From Hyphomicrobium sp. (GTDB taxonomy: Bacteria; Pseudomonadota; Alphaproteobacteria; Rhizobiales; Hyphomicrobiaceae), in NCBI GenBank assembly GCA_016716675.1, contig JADJVG010000001.1:248001-312000 (forward strand): a stretch of 64,000 bases of DNA, given 5' to 3'. Position 1 is the stretch's first letter. Each line of letters begins with the position of its first letter. Made by a program: the position numbers and the translations under genes. The notes below the pieces were generated by a model. It was not told where the DNA came from, searched no databases, and saw nothing but the letters and a program-made list of their open reading frames with translations. This document shows, one piece after another, positions 44,638-54,148 of this stretch.

Positions 44638-45560
44638 GCAGTCATCACACAAAACTCGCTGGCAAAGACATCAATGGCGTGTTCGTTGATGACACGTTCG
44701 CTGAAGCTTTCGGCATGAGCGGCACCGGCATCATCATCACCGCCGACACGATGAAGTGGGCGAAGATCGCGGCCGTCACGGCCACAGGCTTCGGCACGTC
44801 AGTCATCGGTTGCGGCGCGGAATGCGGCCTTGATCGCGAATTGTCACCCGATGAAACGCCCGACGGCCGGCCCGGCGTGCGCATTTTGATTTTCGGGTTC
44901 TCGCCCGACGCCCTCATCGGGCAGGTGAAAAACCGCATCGGCCAATGCGTGCTAACCTCGCCAGGTTCCGCGTGCTTCTCGGGTCTCGACGCTCCCCTGC
45001 GGATTGGCCTCGGAAAGGCCCCGCGCTTTTTCGGCGATGGCTTCCAGACCGCCAAGAAGCTCGGCAACAGCCGCTATTGGCGCGTGCCGGTGATGGATGG
45101 CGAGTTTGTCATTGAAGAAACGACCGGTGTCACGACGGATGCGGTCGGCGGCGGCAACATGCTGATCGTCGGCACGGATCGCGCCGGGCTTCTCGAAACC
45201 ACGGAAGCCGCCGTCGAAGCGATCGCCAAGATCGACGACGTGATCACGCCGTTCCCGGGCGGCATCGTGCGCTCCGGTTCGAAGGTCGGCACCAAATATG
45301 CCGGCATGTTTGCATCGACGAACGACGCGTTCTGCCCGACGTTGCGCGGTGCGACCAAGAGCGAGCTGACAGCGGGCACACTGGCCGTGCTGGAGATCGT
45401 GATCGACGGGTTGACATCGGCACGCGTCGCGGAAGCCATGCGCGTCGGCCTCAAGGCCGTCACAGATATCGGCGCCAAGAAAGGCGTGACCCGCATCACC
45501 GCTGGCAACTACGGCGGCAAACTCGGGCAGCATCATTACCACCTGAAGGATCTGATCTGA
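44634..45560 (+). CDS. fhcD: Formylmethanofuran-H4MPT formyltransferase, FhcD subunit
   Basis: 308 residues homologous to archaeal Ftr. The N-terminus reads KDINGVFVDDTFAEAFGMSGTGIIITAD, later FPGGIVRSGSKVGTKYAGMFASTND and the end GNYGGKLGQHHYHLKDLI. It transfers the formyl group between H4MPT and MYFR within the Fhc complex. It overlaps fhcA by 4 bp and fhcC by one base (TGATG), consistent with coupled translation in the order B-A-D-C. Confidence 0.96.
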   Translation: MSSHHTKLAGKDINGVFVDDTFAEAFGMSGTGIIITADTMKWAKIAAVTATGFGTSVIGCGAECGLDRELSPDETPDGRPGVRILIFGFSPDALIGQVKNRIGQCVLTSPGSACFSGLDAPLRIGLGKAPRFFGDGFQTAKKLGNSRYWRVPVMDGEFVIEETTGVTTDAVGGGNMLIVGTDRAGLLETTEAAVEAIAKIDDVITPFPGGIVRSGSKVGTKYAGMFASTNDAFCPTLRGATKSELTAGTLAVLEIVIDGLTSARVAEAMRVGLKAVTDIGAKKGVTRITAGNYGGKLGQHHYHLKDLI

Positions 45561-46372
45561 TGAGCGGCTTAACATTCCGCCTGAAGGCGCCAGCGACCGA
45601 GCGGCTTGATCTTTCGGCACTCAATCCCGCCAACCTTGCGACGCTTGCCAGCCACGAGATTGCGCGGTTGAAAGTCGGCATGGGGCGCGACGCGCTGACG
45701 GTCGGCGATGCGTTCGACATCTCCGGCACATGCGGCGACGAAATCACCATCGAAGGGGCTGGCGCGACGCTCGATCATATCGGCGACGGTCTTGAGAGCG
45801 GCACCATCCGCGTGATCGGCAATGTCGGTGCCTATGCAGGTCGCAAGATGAAGGGCGGCAAGGTCGAAATTCGCGGCAATGCCGGAAACTACCTGGCGTC
45901 GTGCATGTCGGGCGGCTTGATCCATGTTGCCGGCAACGCCGGTAACAACCTGGGTGGAATCCTGTCGGGCGATCGCTTCGGCATGATCGGCGGCATCGTG
46001 GTTGTCGAAGGCAACGTCGGCGCGCGAGCTGGCGACAAAATGCGACGCGGCACGGTGATTGTGCGCGGGAAGACCGGCCCAGTGGCAGGCTCGCGGATGA
46101 TTGGCGGCACGATCTGGGCCGAGGGCGGCTTCGGCGTTGAACCCGGCCTGATGATGCGCCGCGGCACCCTGATCGGCTCGGGCGTCGAACGCTTGCTGCC
46201 GACCTTCGTCGACTGCGGCAATCACGATCTCGTGATCGTCCGCATTCTGTCGCGCTATTTGAAGGCGACACTCGGCGATCTCGCACCGAAACCTATGCCA
46301 TTGTTTGTCCGTAAAATTGCTGGCGACATGGCGACCATCGGCAAGGGCGAAATCCTGTTGCCAGCGGCCTGA
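45560..46372 (+). CDS. fhcC: FhcC, glutamate-synthase-beta-helix-like subunit
   Basis: 270 residues forming a right-handed beta-helix with glycine-rich repeats (IRVIGNVGAYAGRKMKGGKVEIRGNAGNYLASCMSGG). This is the FwdC/GXGXG type shared with the glutamate synthase C-terminal domain. It is the last gene of the fhcBADC operon and stabilises the complex. No frameshift is seen here or in fhcD, in contrast with the first two genes. Confidence 0.95.
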   Translation: MSGLTFRLKAPATERLDLSALNPANLATLASHEIARLKVGMGRDALTVGDAFDISGTCGDEITIEGAGATLDHIGDGLESGTIRVIGNVGAYAGRKMKGGKVEIRGNAGNYLASCMSGGLIHVAGNAGNNLGGILSGDRFGMIGGIVVVEGNVGARAGDKMRRGTVIVRGKTGPVAGSRMIGGTIWAEGGFGVEPGLMMRRGTLIGSGVERLLPTFVDCGNHDLVIVRILSRYLKATLGDLAPKPMPLFVRKIAGDMATIGKGEILLPAA

Positions 46373-46591
46373 TCCGCAGGATTTGACGGCACCCGGCAGG
46401 AAGAAATCCGCGGCCGGGTAATCCCCGTACCAGTTGAGAGATGTAGCATCGTGGTCACGTCGCGCGTGGCGTCGCGACGTTACGTGGTGCGACGTGCGCC
46501 GCACCTGCTCGGTAAGCGCCGCACGTGTGGTCAACATAACGAGGGATTGCCGATCCTCTGAGGTGAACCCAGCGCAGGGATAGGTCAGACA

Positions 46592-46792
46592 ATGCTTGCA
46601 ATCATTCTATCAGCCTGCATGGCGAACGACCCGGGCGTCTGCAAGGACTACAAAATTCCGCTATCGACCGATATCGATCCGAGCCGGTGCGCGATGCACG
46701 CGCCACCGCACTTCGCCCAGTGGTCAGAAGAGCATCCGGGTTGGCAGATCAAGAAGTGGCGTTGCGCAAACTCCACCGAGGACGACATCTAG
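46592..46792 (+). CDS. Small Cys-containing hypothetical protein
   Basis: 66 residues starting MLAIILSACMANDPGVCKDYKIPL and ending WQIKKWRCANSTEDDI. The spacing of four cysteines and the motif W-x-x-EHPGWQIKKWRC resemble small conserved proteins I associate with Hyphomicrobiales, but no function is known. AGGGATAGG lies before the ATG. Confidence 0.6.
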   Translation: MLAIILSACMANDPGVCKDYKIPLSTDIDPSRCAMHAPPHFAQWSEEHPGWQIKKWRCANSTEDDI

Positions 46793-46980
46793 AGAAACGT
46801 TGCCGTCGGCGGGAAGCCGCGCTCTCCCCGGAACATTATGGCTTCAGGCATAGATAAGGGGCAGACCCAGTCTGCGCCTTTGCTTTATCCGGAAGACCTC
46901 GATAACCGGCGGGATCGGCGGCGGCGCGAGGTTAATTGAGCTTCGCGGGCGCCACTGTTTCCGCAACCTCGGCAGCACCC

Positions 46981-47832
46981 TCAAGCGTAACAAAACCGAT
47001 TTTCGAGCGGGCGCCGTGCTAATTTCTGCGGCGGCGTTATTCCGCTTATATCGATCACGAATTTCTGGCGGATAGCGCGGGCGAAATCGCCGTAGCCGTC
47101 GGCTGGAAGCACGAAGCTACCGTTACCGGCCTGCACATGCGTGCGGTACCACTCTTCGAGCCCATTCGGGTCGGCGGCGGCTTTGGCAGCGGCTTTATCG
47201 GCGGCATTGGGCACCACTGCGCCCGCCGCGCCGCCCGCGTCTGCCCCGAGCAGGATCGGCAAGCCGTTGATCGTTACACCGTTAGCGACGAGTTCGTCGC
47301 GAACGGTCTCGATCGGCTCTTCGGCATTGCAGTTATCGGGGCCATCCCCCGATACATCAATCACCACACGCAGCGCCTTGGCAGGAATCTGCGGCACGAC
47401 TTTATCGTTCGCCGAGCGCAGCATCCTGGTCATGCAGGTGAATTCGCCGCCCACAAGCGGCAGCTTGCGAACCTTTGCGGCGGCAGCCAGCGCATCCGCC
47501 TTACTTGAAATCTTGATCCACGGCAGCGTGAACGCCGGCCGGTCGGCCCACGTCATCATCGAAAACAGAATGCCGCCATTGGGCCCGCTGATAATGGCTT
47601 CTATCACGCTCGGGTCTTCCAGCGCTTTCGCGATGCCTTCCATCTGCAGCGTATAGCGCTCGGAATCGACGGAATTTGAAACATCGACCGAAACAATCAA
47701 CGCCGTATCGACTTGCACGTCTTGCGCAAGCGCCGGCACGGCGACCGGCCACGCCAACGCGACGAGCGGTGCGACCAGCTTAGCTGCAGCAAACATCTTC
47801 TGGAATTTAGAGAACACCTTGCAGAACCTCAC
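46981..47832 (-). CDS. DUF1194 protein with VWA-like fold
   Basis: 283 residues with a signal peptide ending ALAQ and the VWA-like metal site DVSNSVDSERY (DxSxS type). Later motifs are IDVSGDGPDNC and EEWYRTHVQAGNGSFVLPADGYGDFARAI, characteristic of DUF1194. The role is unknown, perhaps adhesion or surface related. The GTG start at 47832 overlaps the stop of the pentapeptide-repeat gene; an ATG at 47796 is possible. Confidence 0.85.
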   Translation of the reverse strand: MRFCKVFSKFQKMFAAAKLVAPLVALAWPVAVPALAQDVQVDTALIVSVDVSNSVDSERYTLQMEGIAKALEDPSVIEAIISGPNGGILFSMMTWADRPAFTLPWIKISSKADALAAAAKVRKLPLVGGEFTCMTRMLRSANDKVVPQIPAKALRVVIDVSGDGPDNCNAEEPIETVRDELVANGVTINGLPILLGADAGGAAGAVVPNAADKAAAKAAADPNGLEEWYRTHVQAGNGSFVLPADGYGDFARAIRQKFVIDISGITPPQKLARRPLENRFCYA

Positions 47833-48698
47833 TCGCGCTGTGCCTTATCGAGATTTTGCACACTGGCCAAGCCCGTGACCGTGTCAAATCCTTTGACGCC
47901 GGTTAAATTGGCGCCGTCGAGATTACAACCAGTGAGTTCGACGCCAGTCAGGTCGGCTCCCGAAAGATCGGCGCGCGAGAGATCGACGTTGATCAACTTT
48001 GCACCCGACAGATTGGCGTTGGTGAAACGCGCGAAGATCATTTCGACTTCCTTGATCACCGCGCCGCTCAAATTCGCGTCGGTGAAATTCATACCCGGAC
48101 TGCGTGACGACGGCGCCATGCCTGCTTCAGAACCGCGCTCGCTCGGCCCGATCCAAACGCCGGAAAGATCGGCGCCGGTGAAATTCGCGCCGTCCATGCG
48201 TGCAGCAATGCGAGCACCCGCCATCTTGGCGCCTGTGAAGTTGGGTGCGTCGGCATAATTGAACGTTGCATCGCTGAATACGCTCGGCGCCAGTATCGTC
48301 GCGCCCTCCAGATTGGCGCCGGAGAAATCCGTCCGCATCAGGATGGCCCGATCCAGTTTGGCGCCGCGAAGATCCGTTCCGGAGAGGTTGGCGGATGTGA
48401 GATCCGCGCCATAGAGATTGGCTTTCTCCAGAACGGCCGATTTGAAGTTGAGCCCCGCGAGATCGAGGTTCGAAAGATCCTTCCCCGAAAGATCGACAGG
48501 TTTATTGGGTTCGGCCTCGTGGAACTTGACCGTGACGTCGCGGGCGGTCAAATCCGCCGCCGACACCTGCGCCGGCGCCAGCACCATCGCCATGCAGACG
48601 TGCACGGCCAGCAAATGCGCTCCTGATTTTAACCTGATCGCGTCCACCCCTTCAAAACCTCCGCATAGTGCCGCATGATTGCCCATGGCAGCTACCAT
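47829..48698 (-). CDS. Secreted pentapeptide-repeat protein
   Basis: 289 residues. A signal region is followed by many A(D/N)LXX pentapeptides, for example ANLYGADLTSANLSGTDLRG and DLSRADLSGADLTGVEL. It forms a right-handed quadrilateral beta-helix. The N-terminal TARDVTVKFHEAEPNKPVDLSGKDLSNLDLAGL is shared with the neighbouring upstream gene, so the two are paralogues. Function unknown. The exact start is uncertain. Confidence 0.85.
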   Translation of the reverse strand: MVAAMGNHAALCGGFEGVDAIRLKSGAHLLAVHVCMAMVLAPAQVSAADLTARDVTVKFHEAEPNKPVDLSGKDLSNLDLAGLNFKSAVLEKANLYGADLTSANLSGTDLRGAKLDRAILMRTDFSGANLEGATILAPSVFSDATFNYADAPNFTGAKMAGARIAARMDGANFTGADLSGVWIGPSERGSEAGMAPSSRSPGMNFTDANLSGAVIKEVEMIFARFTNANLSGAKLINVDLSRADLSGADLTGVELTGCNLDGANLTGVKGFDTVTGLASVQNLDKAQRE

Positions 48699-48797
48699 GA
48701 CAAGCGCGGTGAGGTGGCAGCAAAATGATCATGTGGACTAGAAAAATGCGGCCTGAGCGGTGCGCCCGTGATTGCAGTGCAACATGCTGGAACGGCG

Positions 48798-49612
48798 TCA
48801 GCGTATCGCACGGTCTAGATTCTTGATTGAGTCACCGCCATTAACACTATCGAATCCGCGCACGCCTGACAGATTTGCCCCGTCGAGATCGGCGTCCATA
48901 AGATTAGCGCCCGTCAGATCGGCTCCCGAAAAATCGCACATCGAGAGATTAGCCCCGACGAAATTCACGTCGCGCAGATCGGCCCCGACAAACTTTGAAA
49001 ACCTGAGCTTCGCCCACATCAAGTCGGCGCGTCGTAGGATTGCCCCCGAAAAATCACTGCCGCGCAAAATGGACCCCGGCATGCTCGACATATCGGCGCG
49101 CAGATCATAGGGCCCCAGGTGCGCGTCCGTCATATCGGCGCCGCGGAAATCGGCGCCGTCCATCATTGCCGCAATGCGGATGCCGCGCAGATTGGCATCT
49201 GCAAATTTTGGCGCATCCCGCGGATTGCGGTCGAGCGCGACGTTAATGCTCGGCGCAGCAGCGACGCGCCTTCAAGGTTGGCGCCGGAAAAATCGGCTGA
49301 GACGATCGCCGCGCGATCGAGCATGACGCCCGATAGGTTGCTGCCCTTCAGGTTTGCTTTCGTGAGATCGGAGCCATAGAGATTTGCGCCCGACAGCATC
49401 GCGCCTTTGAAATCGAGACCAGCCAGATCGAGGAAGCTCAAATCACGGCCTGAAAAATCAGGCGGCGCGCCGGTTGTCGCTTTGTAGAAGGTTTCGGTCA
49501 CCTGACGGGCGGTGAAATCAGCGGCGCTGAGTGGCGCTATCCAAAACATCGCCACGCCGGCCGCGATGGCTGCTAGCCGGATACCTCTCCGATCCGATCG
49601 CAGCGCACGCAT
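48798..49612 (-). pseudogene. Second secreted pentapeptide-repeat protein, single frameshift
   Basis: From ATG 49612 (GGAGG upstream) the protein has a signal peptide and pentapeptides to GANLEGASLLR, then loses frame near 49250. In the alternate frame it continues SINVALDRNPRDAPKFADANLRGIRIAAMMDGADFRGADM to the stop at 48798. One missing base restores a protein of about 270 residues, paralogous to the downstream gene. The break is probably a sequencing error. Confidence 0.82.
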
Positions 49613-49777
49613 CGAAACCTCCACGACAGCATGTGCCTATGCAGGTTGAACGGCGGCTTTGACCGATTGGATGTCGAATTGCAGGCGGATTGGTAAAATT
49701 TGAAATATCGGACGCTGAACTGCGGCTATCAGCGCCTACGGCGCGGTAGCATCATCGACTTGTAGATGATGCTGAAA

Positions 49778-49852
49778 TGGCGCTCCCTAGGGGAATCGAA
49801 CCCCTCTTTCAAGAATGAAAATCTCGCGTCCTAACCGATAGACGAAGGGAGC
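49778..49852 (-). tRNA. tRNA-Glu (TTC)
   Basis: A cloverleaf is formed with a 7-bp acceptor stem (GCTCCCT/AGGGAGC), D-arm GTCTATCGGTTAGGAC, anticodon loop TTTTCAT (TTC) and T-arm GGGGTTCGATTCCCC. The 3' CCA is encoded at 49778-49780. Confidence 0.95.
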
Positions 49853-49976
49853 AGCCGCGCCGCTAAGCGCAGCCACCGTATAGTCAGCTTTGGGGCACCT
49901 TGGCAAGCCACGCATTCGAACTCTCGACTGCGACAGTATGGGCGCCGGGAATGCCGTTTCCCGGCAAAATGGCGGC

Positions 49977-51827
49977 CTATCCGGCCTTGCGCGGATCGGC
50001 CACGTCGTCGATCTGCAGTTCGATCTTTTCGCGCCCCCCCCAGGTGTCGCGACGTAGGTGGCCGGCGACGTGAAGCGGCAGCCCGCCAGCGCCCAAAAGC
50101 GCGTCGCCAAGCGGTTGGCCGGCGGCCCTGAAAGCGATGGCTTCGAGCCGTCCGCCGTCGCCACCTTCGAGCACGGCGCGGACGTGGGCATCGCCGACGA
50201 CCTTGGCAAATTTCACCCGATGGGCTGGAAACACGAAACGCGGCTGCACGTTGCCTTGGCCGTAGGGGCCGGCGCGGTCCAACAGATGCACGACGTCGGC
50301 AGTGGCGCCCGACGCCATAAGCGCCGCGTCGATTTCGAGGGCCGCGGCGGTGCGTGCGCCGGACGCGGCGTCGATCATCTCAGCGGAGAGGAACTTATCG
50401 AGCGCGGCAAGTTTCTCGCGCTTGACGGTGAGGCCGGCCGCCATCGCATGTCCGCCGCCCTTGATGAGCAATCCTTCAGCGACAGCAGCACGCACCGCCG
50501 CGCCAAGATCGACACCGGCAACGGAGCGCAACGATCCTGTGCCGTCTCCCGGTTTGTCGTCACCCGATTTATCCCAGGCGAGAACGCACGCGGGTCTACG
50601 GAAGCGCTCAACCAAGCGGCTTGCGACGAGCCCGACGATGCCTTTGTGCCAGGCTTCCGAGCCGACAATCACGATGGCGCGGTTAGGATCGGCCTCGACC
50701 TGCTGTTCCGCGATGGCCATGGCTTCTTCAAGCGCCGCCGTCTCAATCGATTTGCGTTCCTTGTTCAAGCGGTCGAGCAATTCAGCGATGCGCGCCGCTT
50801 CGATTGGGTCGCTCGTCGATAACAGCTTGGCGCCCAGCGCCGCTTCGCCAATGCGCCCGCCCGCGTTGATGCGCGGCCCGAGAATGAAACCCAAGTGATA
50901 CGGCGTCGGCGCTTGCGTCAGGCCAGCGGCATCACCAAGCGCGGTCAAGCCGGTGTTGCCGCGCGCGTGCATCACCGCCAGCCCTTTCTTGACGTAGGCA
51001 CGATTGAGCCCGGTCAGCGGCACGACGTCGGCAACGGTTGCCAGCGAAACGAGATCGAGCAGCGCCAGCAGATCGGGGGCTCCGATCTCGCCATAGAAAT
51101 TCCGCTTGCGCAGTTCGCGCGTGATAGCCACGAGCACGAGGAATACGACGCCCGCCGCGCACAAGTTGCCTTGCCCCGAAATATCGTCCTGCCGGTTCGG
51201 ATTAACGACCGCATGCACGTCGGGAAGCGTCTCATCGGCTTGGTGGTGATCGATCACGAGCACGTCGGTGTTCAAGCGCTTGGCGGCAGCCAACGGCTCG
51301 AAACTCGTCGTGCCGCAGTCCACCGTCACGATCAGCTTGGCGCCTTCTTTGACGAGCGTTTCGATGGCCGCCGCGTTCGGACCGTAGCCTTCGAAGATGC
51401 GATCCGGGATATAGATGCGCGCCGGCGTGCCGTGATGATCAAGAAAGCGCGCCAGCAGCGCCGACGAACAGGCGCCGTCAACGTCATAGTCGCCGAATAT
51501 CGCGACAGGGGCGCTGGCCTCGATGGCGTCGGCGATGCGCGCCGCACATTTGTCCATGTCGCGCAACGTGCTCGGGTCTGGCATCAGCGATTTGAGCGCG
51601 GGATCGAGGAACACCGGCACGTCGTCGAGACCAACGCCACGCGCGGCGAGTACGCGACCCATCAGATCCGGCAATCCGTGGTGCTGGCTGATCGCGGTTG
51701 CAAGCGCATGATCGGCAGGTGTCGCAAGCCGCTCCTGCCAGCGAAAACCGCGCGCCGACTGCGTGACGCCCATATAAGCGCTTTCATCCGCCAGCTGTTT
51801 TGCGTTCGCCTTGCGCACCGCACCCAT
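49977..51827 (-). CDS. recJ: Single-stranded-DNA exonuclease RecJ
   Basis: 5'-3' ssDNA exonuclease in recombination and mismatch repair. 616 residues with DHH-family motifs: FGDYDVDGACSSALL, VIDHHQADE, and a DHHA1 region with GRIGEA and GGGHAMAAGL. The length agrees with alphaproteobacterial RecJ. It stands alone between a tRNA and a short hypothetical gene on the opposite strand. Confidence 0.95.
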   Translation of the reverse strand: MGAVRKANAKQLADESAYMGVTQSARGFRWQERLATPADHALATAISQHHGLPDLMGRVLAARGVGLDDVPVFLDPALKSLMPDPSTLRDMDKCAARIADAIEASAPVAIFGDYDVDGACSSALLARFLDHHGTPARIYIPDRIFEGYGPNAAAIETLVKEGAKLIVTVDCGTTSFEPLAAAKRLNTDVLVIDHHQADETLPDVHAVVNPNRQDDISGQGNLCAAGVVFLVLVAITRELRKRNFYGEIGAPDLLALLDLVSLATVADVVPLTGLNRAYVKKGLAVMHARGNTGLTALGDAAGLTQAPTPYHLGFILGPRINAGGRIGEAALGAKLLSTSDPIEAARIAELLDRLNKERKSIETAALEEAMAIAEQQVEADPNRAIVIVGSEAWHKGIVGLVASRLVERFRRPACVLAWDKSGDDKPGDGTGSLRSVAGVDLGAAVRAAVAEGLLIKGGGHAMAAGLTVKREKLAALDKFLSAEMIDAASGARTAAALEIDAALMASGATADVVHLLDRAGPYGQGNVQPRFVFPAHRVKFAKVVGDAHVRAVLEGGDGGRLEAIAFRAAGQPLGDALLGAGGLPLHVAGHLRRDTWGGREKIELQIDDVADPRKAG

Positions 51828-52012
51828 GATTTGAAACCCCTCACACCAATCGAACGTAAGAGCTAAGCCGATTCGTGACGAAGTTGCAGTTGCAGCCCAA
51901 AACTGATCAACACCTCAATGCGTGACCGCAGTCGCACCTATGCCCACCGCGGACAAGCGCGCTACGATTGAGGCATGATACGAGTCGCGCGCACCATTCG
52001 AAAGGCCGTCAA

Positions 52013-52264
52013 ATGTCGTCTGCCGACGCAAGACTAAATGCCGTCATCGCCGCGCTGGAAAAGGTGCGCGAGCATGTCGAGGAGCTGGATGACGACGAGC
52101 AAGTCGATGCGGCCAACTACAATCGTTGGATTGCAATGCTCGACGATGTCGTCGAGGGCAATTGGGCGAACCTAAACATCGAAGATACGATGTACGCTCC
52201 GCACGAGTTTCTCATGCACATTGATGCCGCCGTCGCGTTTCTCAGCGCGCACCGCACGGCCTAG
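52013..52264 (+). CDS. Small acidic hypothetical protein
   Basis: 83 residues, helical and acidic (LNAVIAALEKVREHVEELDDDEQVDAANYNRWIAMLDDVVEG). No family recognised. The ATG at 52013 gives a clean start; an in-frame start at 51968 is possible but lacks a ribosome site. It is convergent with phnA. Confidence 0.6.
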   Translation: MSSADARLNAVIAALEKVREHVEELDDDEQVDAANYNRWIAMLDDVVEGNWANLNIEDTMYAPHEFLMHIDAAVAFLSAHRTA

Positions 52265-52272
52265 CGTCAGCC

Positions 52273-52623
52273 TCAAGCCTTCTTCACGAACTCGCTTTTG
52301 AGCTGCATGGGGCCGACGCCGTCGATTTTGCAGTCGATGTCGTGGCCGCCGGTGCCATCGATCAGGCGGATGTTGCGCACCTTGGTGCCGATTTTCACGA
52401 CCGACGACGAGCCTTTAATTTTGAGATCCTTGATGACCGTCACGGTGTCGCCGTCGGCGAGCACGTTGCCAACCGCATCTTTGACAACGCGCGGCCCTTC
52501 GTCCTCGTCTGCTGCGGCGGCGGACGGCGACCACTCGTGCGCGCACTCAGGGCACACGAACAGCGCGCCGTCTTCATAGGTATGTTCAGAGCCGCACTTC
52601 GGGCACTTCGGGAGTTCGGACAA
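52273..52623 (-). CDS. phnA: PhnA/YjdM family zinc-ribbon protein
   Basis: 116 residues. An N-terminal zinc ribbon (CPKCGSEHTYEDGALFVCPEC) is followed by the PhnA domain, with VVKDAVGNVLADGDTVTVIKDLKIKGSS and DGVGPMQLKSEFVKKA. Despite its name it is not essential for phosphonate use; the function is unclear. It follows the nuoD group on the same strand. Confidence 0.92.
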   Translation of the reverse strand: MSELPKCPKCGSEHTYEDGALFVCPECAHEWSPSAAAADEDEGPRVVKDAVGNVLADGDTVTVIKDLKIKGSSSVVKIGTKVRNIRLIDGTGGHDIDCKIDGVGPMQLKSEFVKKA

Positions 52624-52635
52624 CAGATTAATTCC

Positions 52636-52956
52636 TTAAGCGGCGCCCGCTTGCGCGGCGGCTTCGGCTTCGGTTATCGCGCCGCTGGAAACGCCGTTTG
52701 CACCGGCCATTTCGATAAAGCAGCTACGGCAGATGACGACGAAGTTTTCTTCAAAGTAGTCGTCGGCCAGGAAGCCATCGTCACCCGCATGCGCTTCGCA
52801 CGCATCACAATTGGCCAATAGATCGCCGCCCTCGCAATTCCAGTGGAAGCCGATCGTGGCGTCGTCGGGCTGCGATTCCGCCAAGTGCAGGCAAACGAAC
52901 GACGGCGGCTGCTCGCCGTGGCCCTCGCAGAGGATCATCTCCGGATTTTCGCTCAT
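52636..52956 (-). CDS. Cys-rich hypothetical protein downstream of nuoD
   Basis: 106 residues with eight cysteines and several His: MILCEGHGEQPPSFVCLHL, CEGGDLLANCDACEAHAG and FVVICRSCFIE, suggesting zinc binding. The ATG overlaps the nuoD stop (ATGA), so it is translationally coupled to nuoD. No known complex I subunit matches. A zinc-containing accessory or a hitchhiker is possible. Confidence 0.7.
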   Translation of the reverse strand: MSENPEMILCEGHGEQPPSFVCLHLAESQPDDATIGFHWNCEGGDLLANCDACEAHAGDDGFLADDYFEENFVVICRSCFIEMAGANGVSSGAITEAEAAAQAGAA

Positions 52957-54143
52957 CGATCGATCTCGCCGAACACGATGTCGAGCGAGCCGATGATGGC
53001 GCTGACGTCGGCCAGCATGTGGCCGCGGTTGATGAAGTCCATGGCGGCCAGATGCGGGAAGCCCGGCGCGCGGATCTTGCAGCGGTAGGGCTTGTTCGAG
53101 CCGTCGGACACCAGATAGACGCCGAACTCGCCCTTCGGCGCTTCGACGCACGCATAGACTTCGCCGGCCGGCACGTGGAAGCCTTCGGTGTAGAGCTTGA
53201 AGTGATGGATCAGCGCTTCCATCGAGCGCTTCATCTCACCGCGCTTCGGCGGCACGACTTTCTTGTTGGTCGCCGATACCGGCCCCTGCCCGTCGGCAGC
53301 CTTCAGCTTCGCGCAGCAGGCCTTCATGATTCTCGCACTCTCGTGCATTTCCTGAATACGGATCAGGTAGCGGTCGTAGCAGTCGCCGTTCTTGCCGATC
53401 GGAATGTCGAAATCGAATTCGCTGTAGCACTCATAGGGCTGCGCCTTGCGCAGATCCCACGCCGCGCCCGAGCCGCGCACCATGACACCCGAGAAGCCCA
53501 ACGCGAACGCGTCATCAAGCGACACGACGCCGATATCGACGTTGCGCTGTTTGAAAATGCGGTTATCGGTCAAGAGCACTTCGATATCGTCGACGACCTT
53601 GTGGAACGGATCGCACCAGGCTGCGATATCATCGATCAGCTGTTCCGGCAGGTCCTGATGCACACCGCCGATGCGGAAATACTTGGCGTGCATGCGCGAG
53701 CCGGACGCGCGTTCATAGAACACCATCAACTTTTCGCGCTCTTCGAAGCCCCACAGCGGCGGCGTCAGCGCGCCAACGTCCATAGCCTGCGTCGTGACGT
53801 TCAACAGATGCGACAGGATACGGCCGATTTCCGAATAGAGCACGCGGATCAACTGGCCACGACGCGGCACTTCCAGTTGCAGCAACTTCTCGGCGGCGAG
53901 GCAGAAGGCGTGCTCCTGATTCATCGGCGCGACGTAATCGAGCCGGTCGAAATAGCCGATCGCCTGCAGGTAGGTCTTGTGCTCGATCAGCTTCTCGGTG
54001 CCGCGATGCAGCAGGCCGACATGCGGATCGACGCGCTCGACCACCTCGCCGTCGAGTTCCAGCACCAGGCGCAACACGCCGTGCGCGGCCGGATGCTGCG
54101 GCCCGAAGTTGATGTTGAAATTGCGGATTTCTGCTTCGGCCAT
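52953..54143 (-). CDS. nuoD: NADH-quinone oxidoreductase subunit D
   Basis: 396 residues, the 49-kDa subunit forming the quinone site with NuoB. Family motifs are NINFGPQHPAAHGVLRLVLELDGE, PHVGLLHRGTEKL and the C-terminal ASIIGSLDIVFGEIDR-like end. The ATG at 54143 starts MAEAEIRNF. It lies downstream of the thioesterase gene, in the order nuoA, B, C, thioesterase, D. Confidence 0.97.
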   Translation of the reverse strand: MAEAEIRNFNINFGPQHPAAHGVLRLVLELDGEVVERVDPHVGLLHRGTEKLIEHKTYLQAIGYFDRLDYVAPMNQEHAFCLAAEKLLQLEVPRRGQLIRVLYSEIGRILSHLLNVTTQAMDVGALTPPLWGFEEREKLMVFYERASGSRMHAKYFRIGGVHQDLPEQLIDDIAAWCDPFHKVVDDIEVLLTDNRIFKQRNVDIGVVSLDDAFALGFSGVMVRGSGAAWDLRKAQPYECYSEFDFDIPIGKNGDCYDRYLIRIQEMHESARIMKACCAKLKAADGQGPVSATNKKVVPPKRGEMKRSMEALIHHFKLYTEGFHVPAGEVYACVEAPKGEFGVYLVSDGSNKPYRCKIRAPGFPHLAAMDFINRGHMLADVSAIIGSLDIVFGEIDR

Positions 54144-54148
54144 TGCTC

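Noticed and set aside
41582..46372. Archaeal-type molybdenum or tungsten formylmethanofuran dehydrogenase
   Set aside because: The B-A-D-C order and the presence of an Ftr subunit (FhcD) fit the bacterial formyltransferase/hydrolase complex; no molybdopterin-binding region is recognisable in FhcB.
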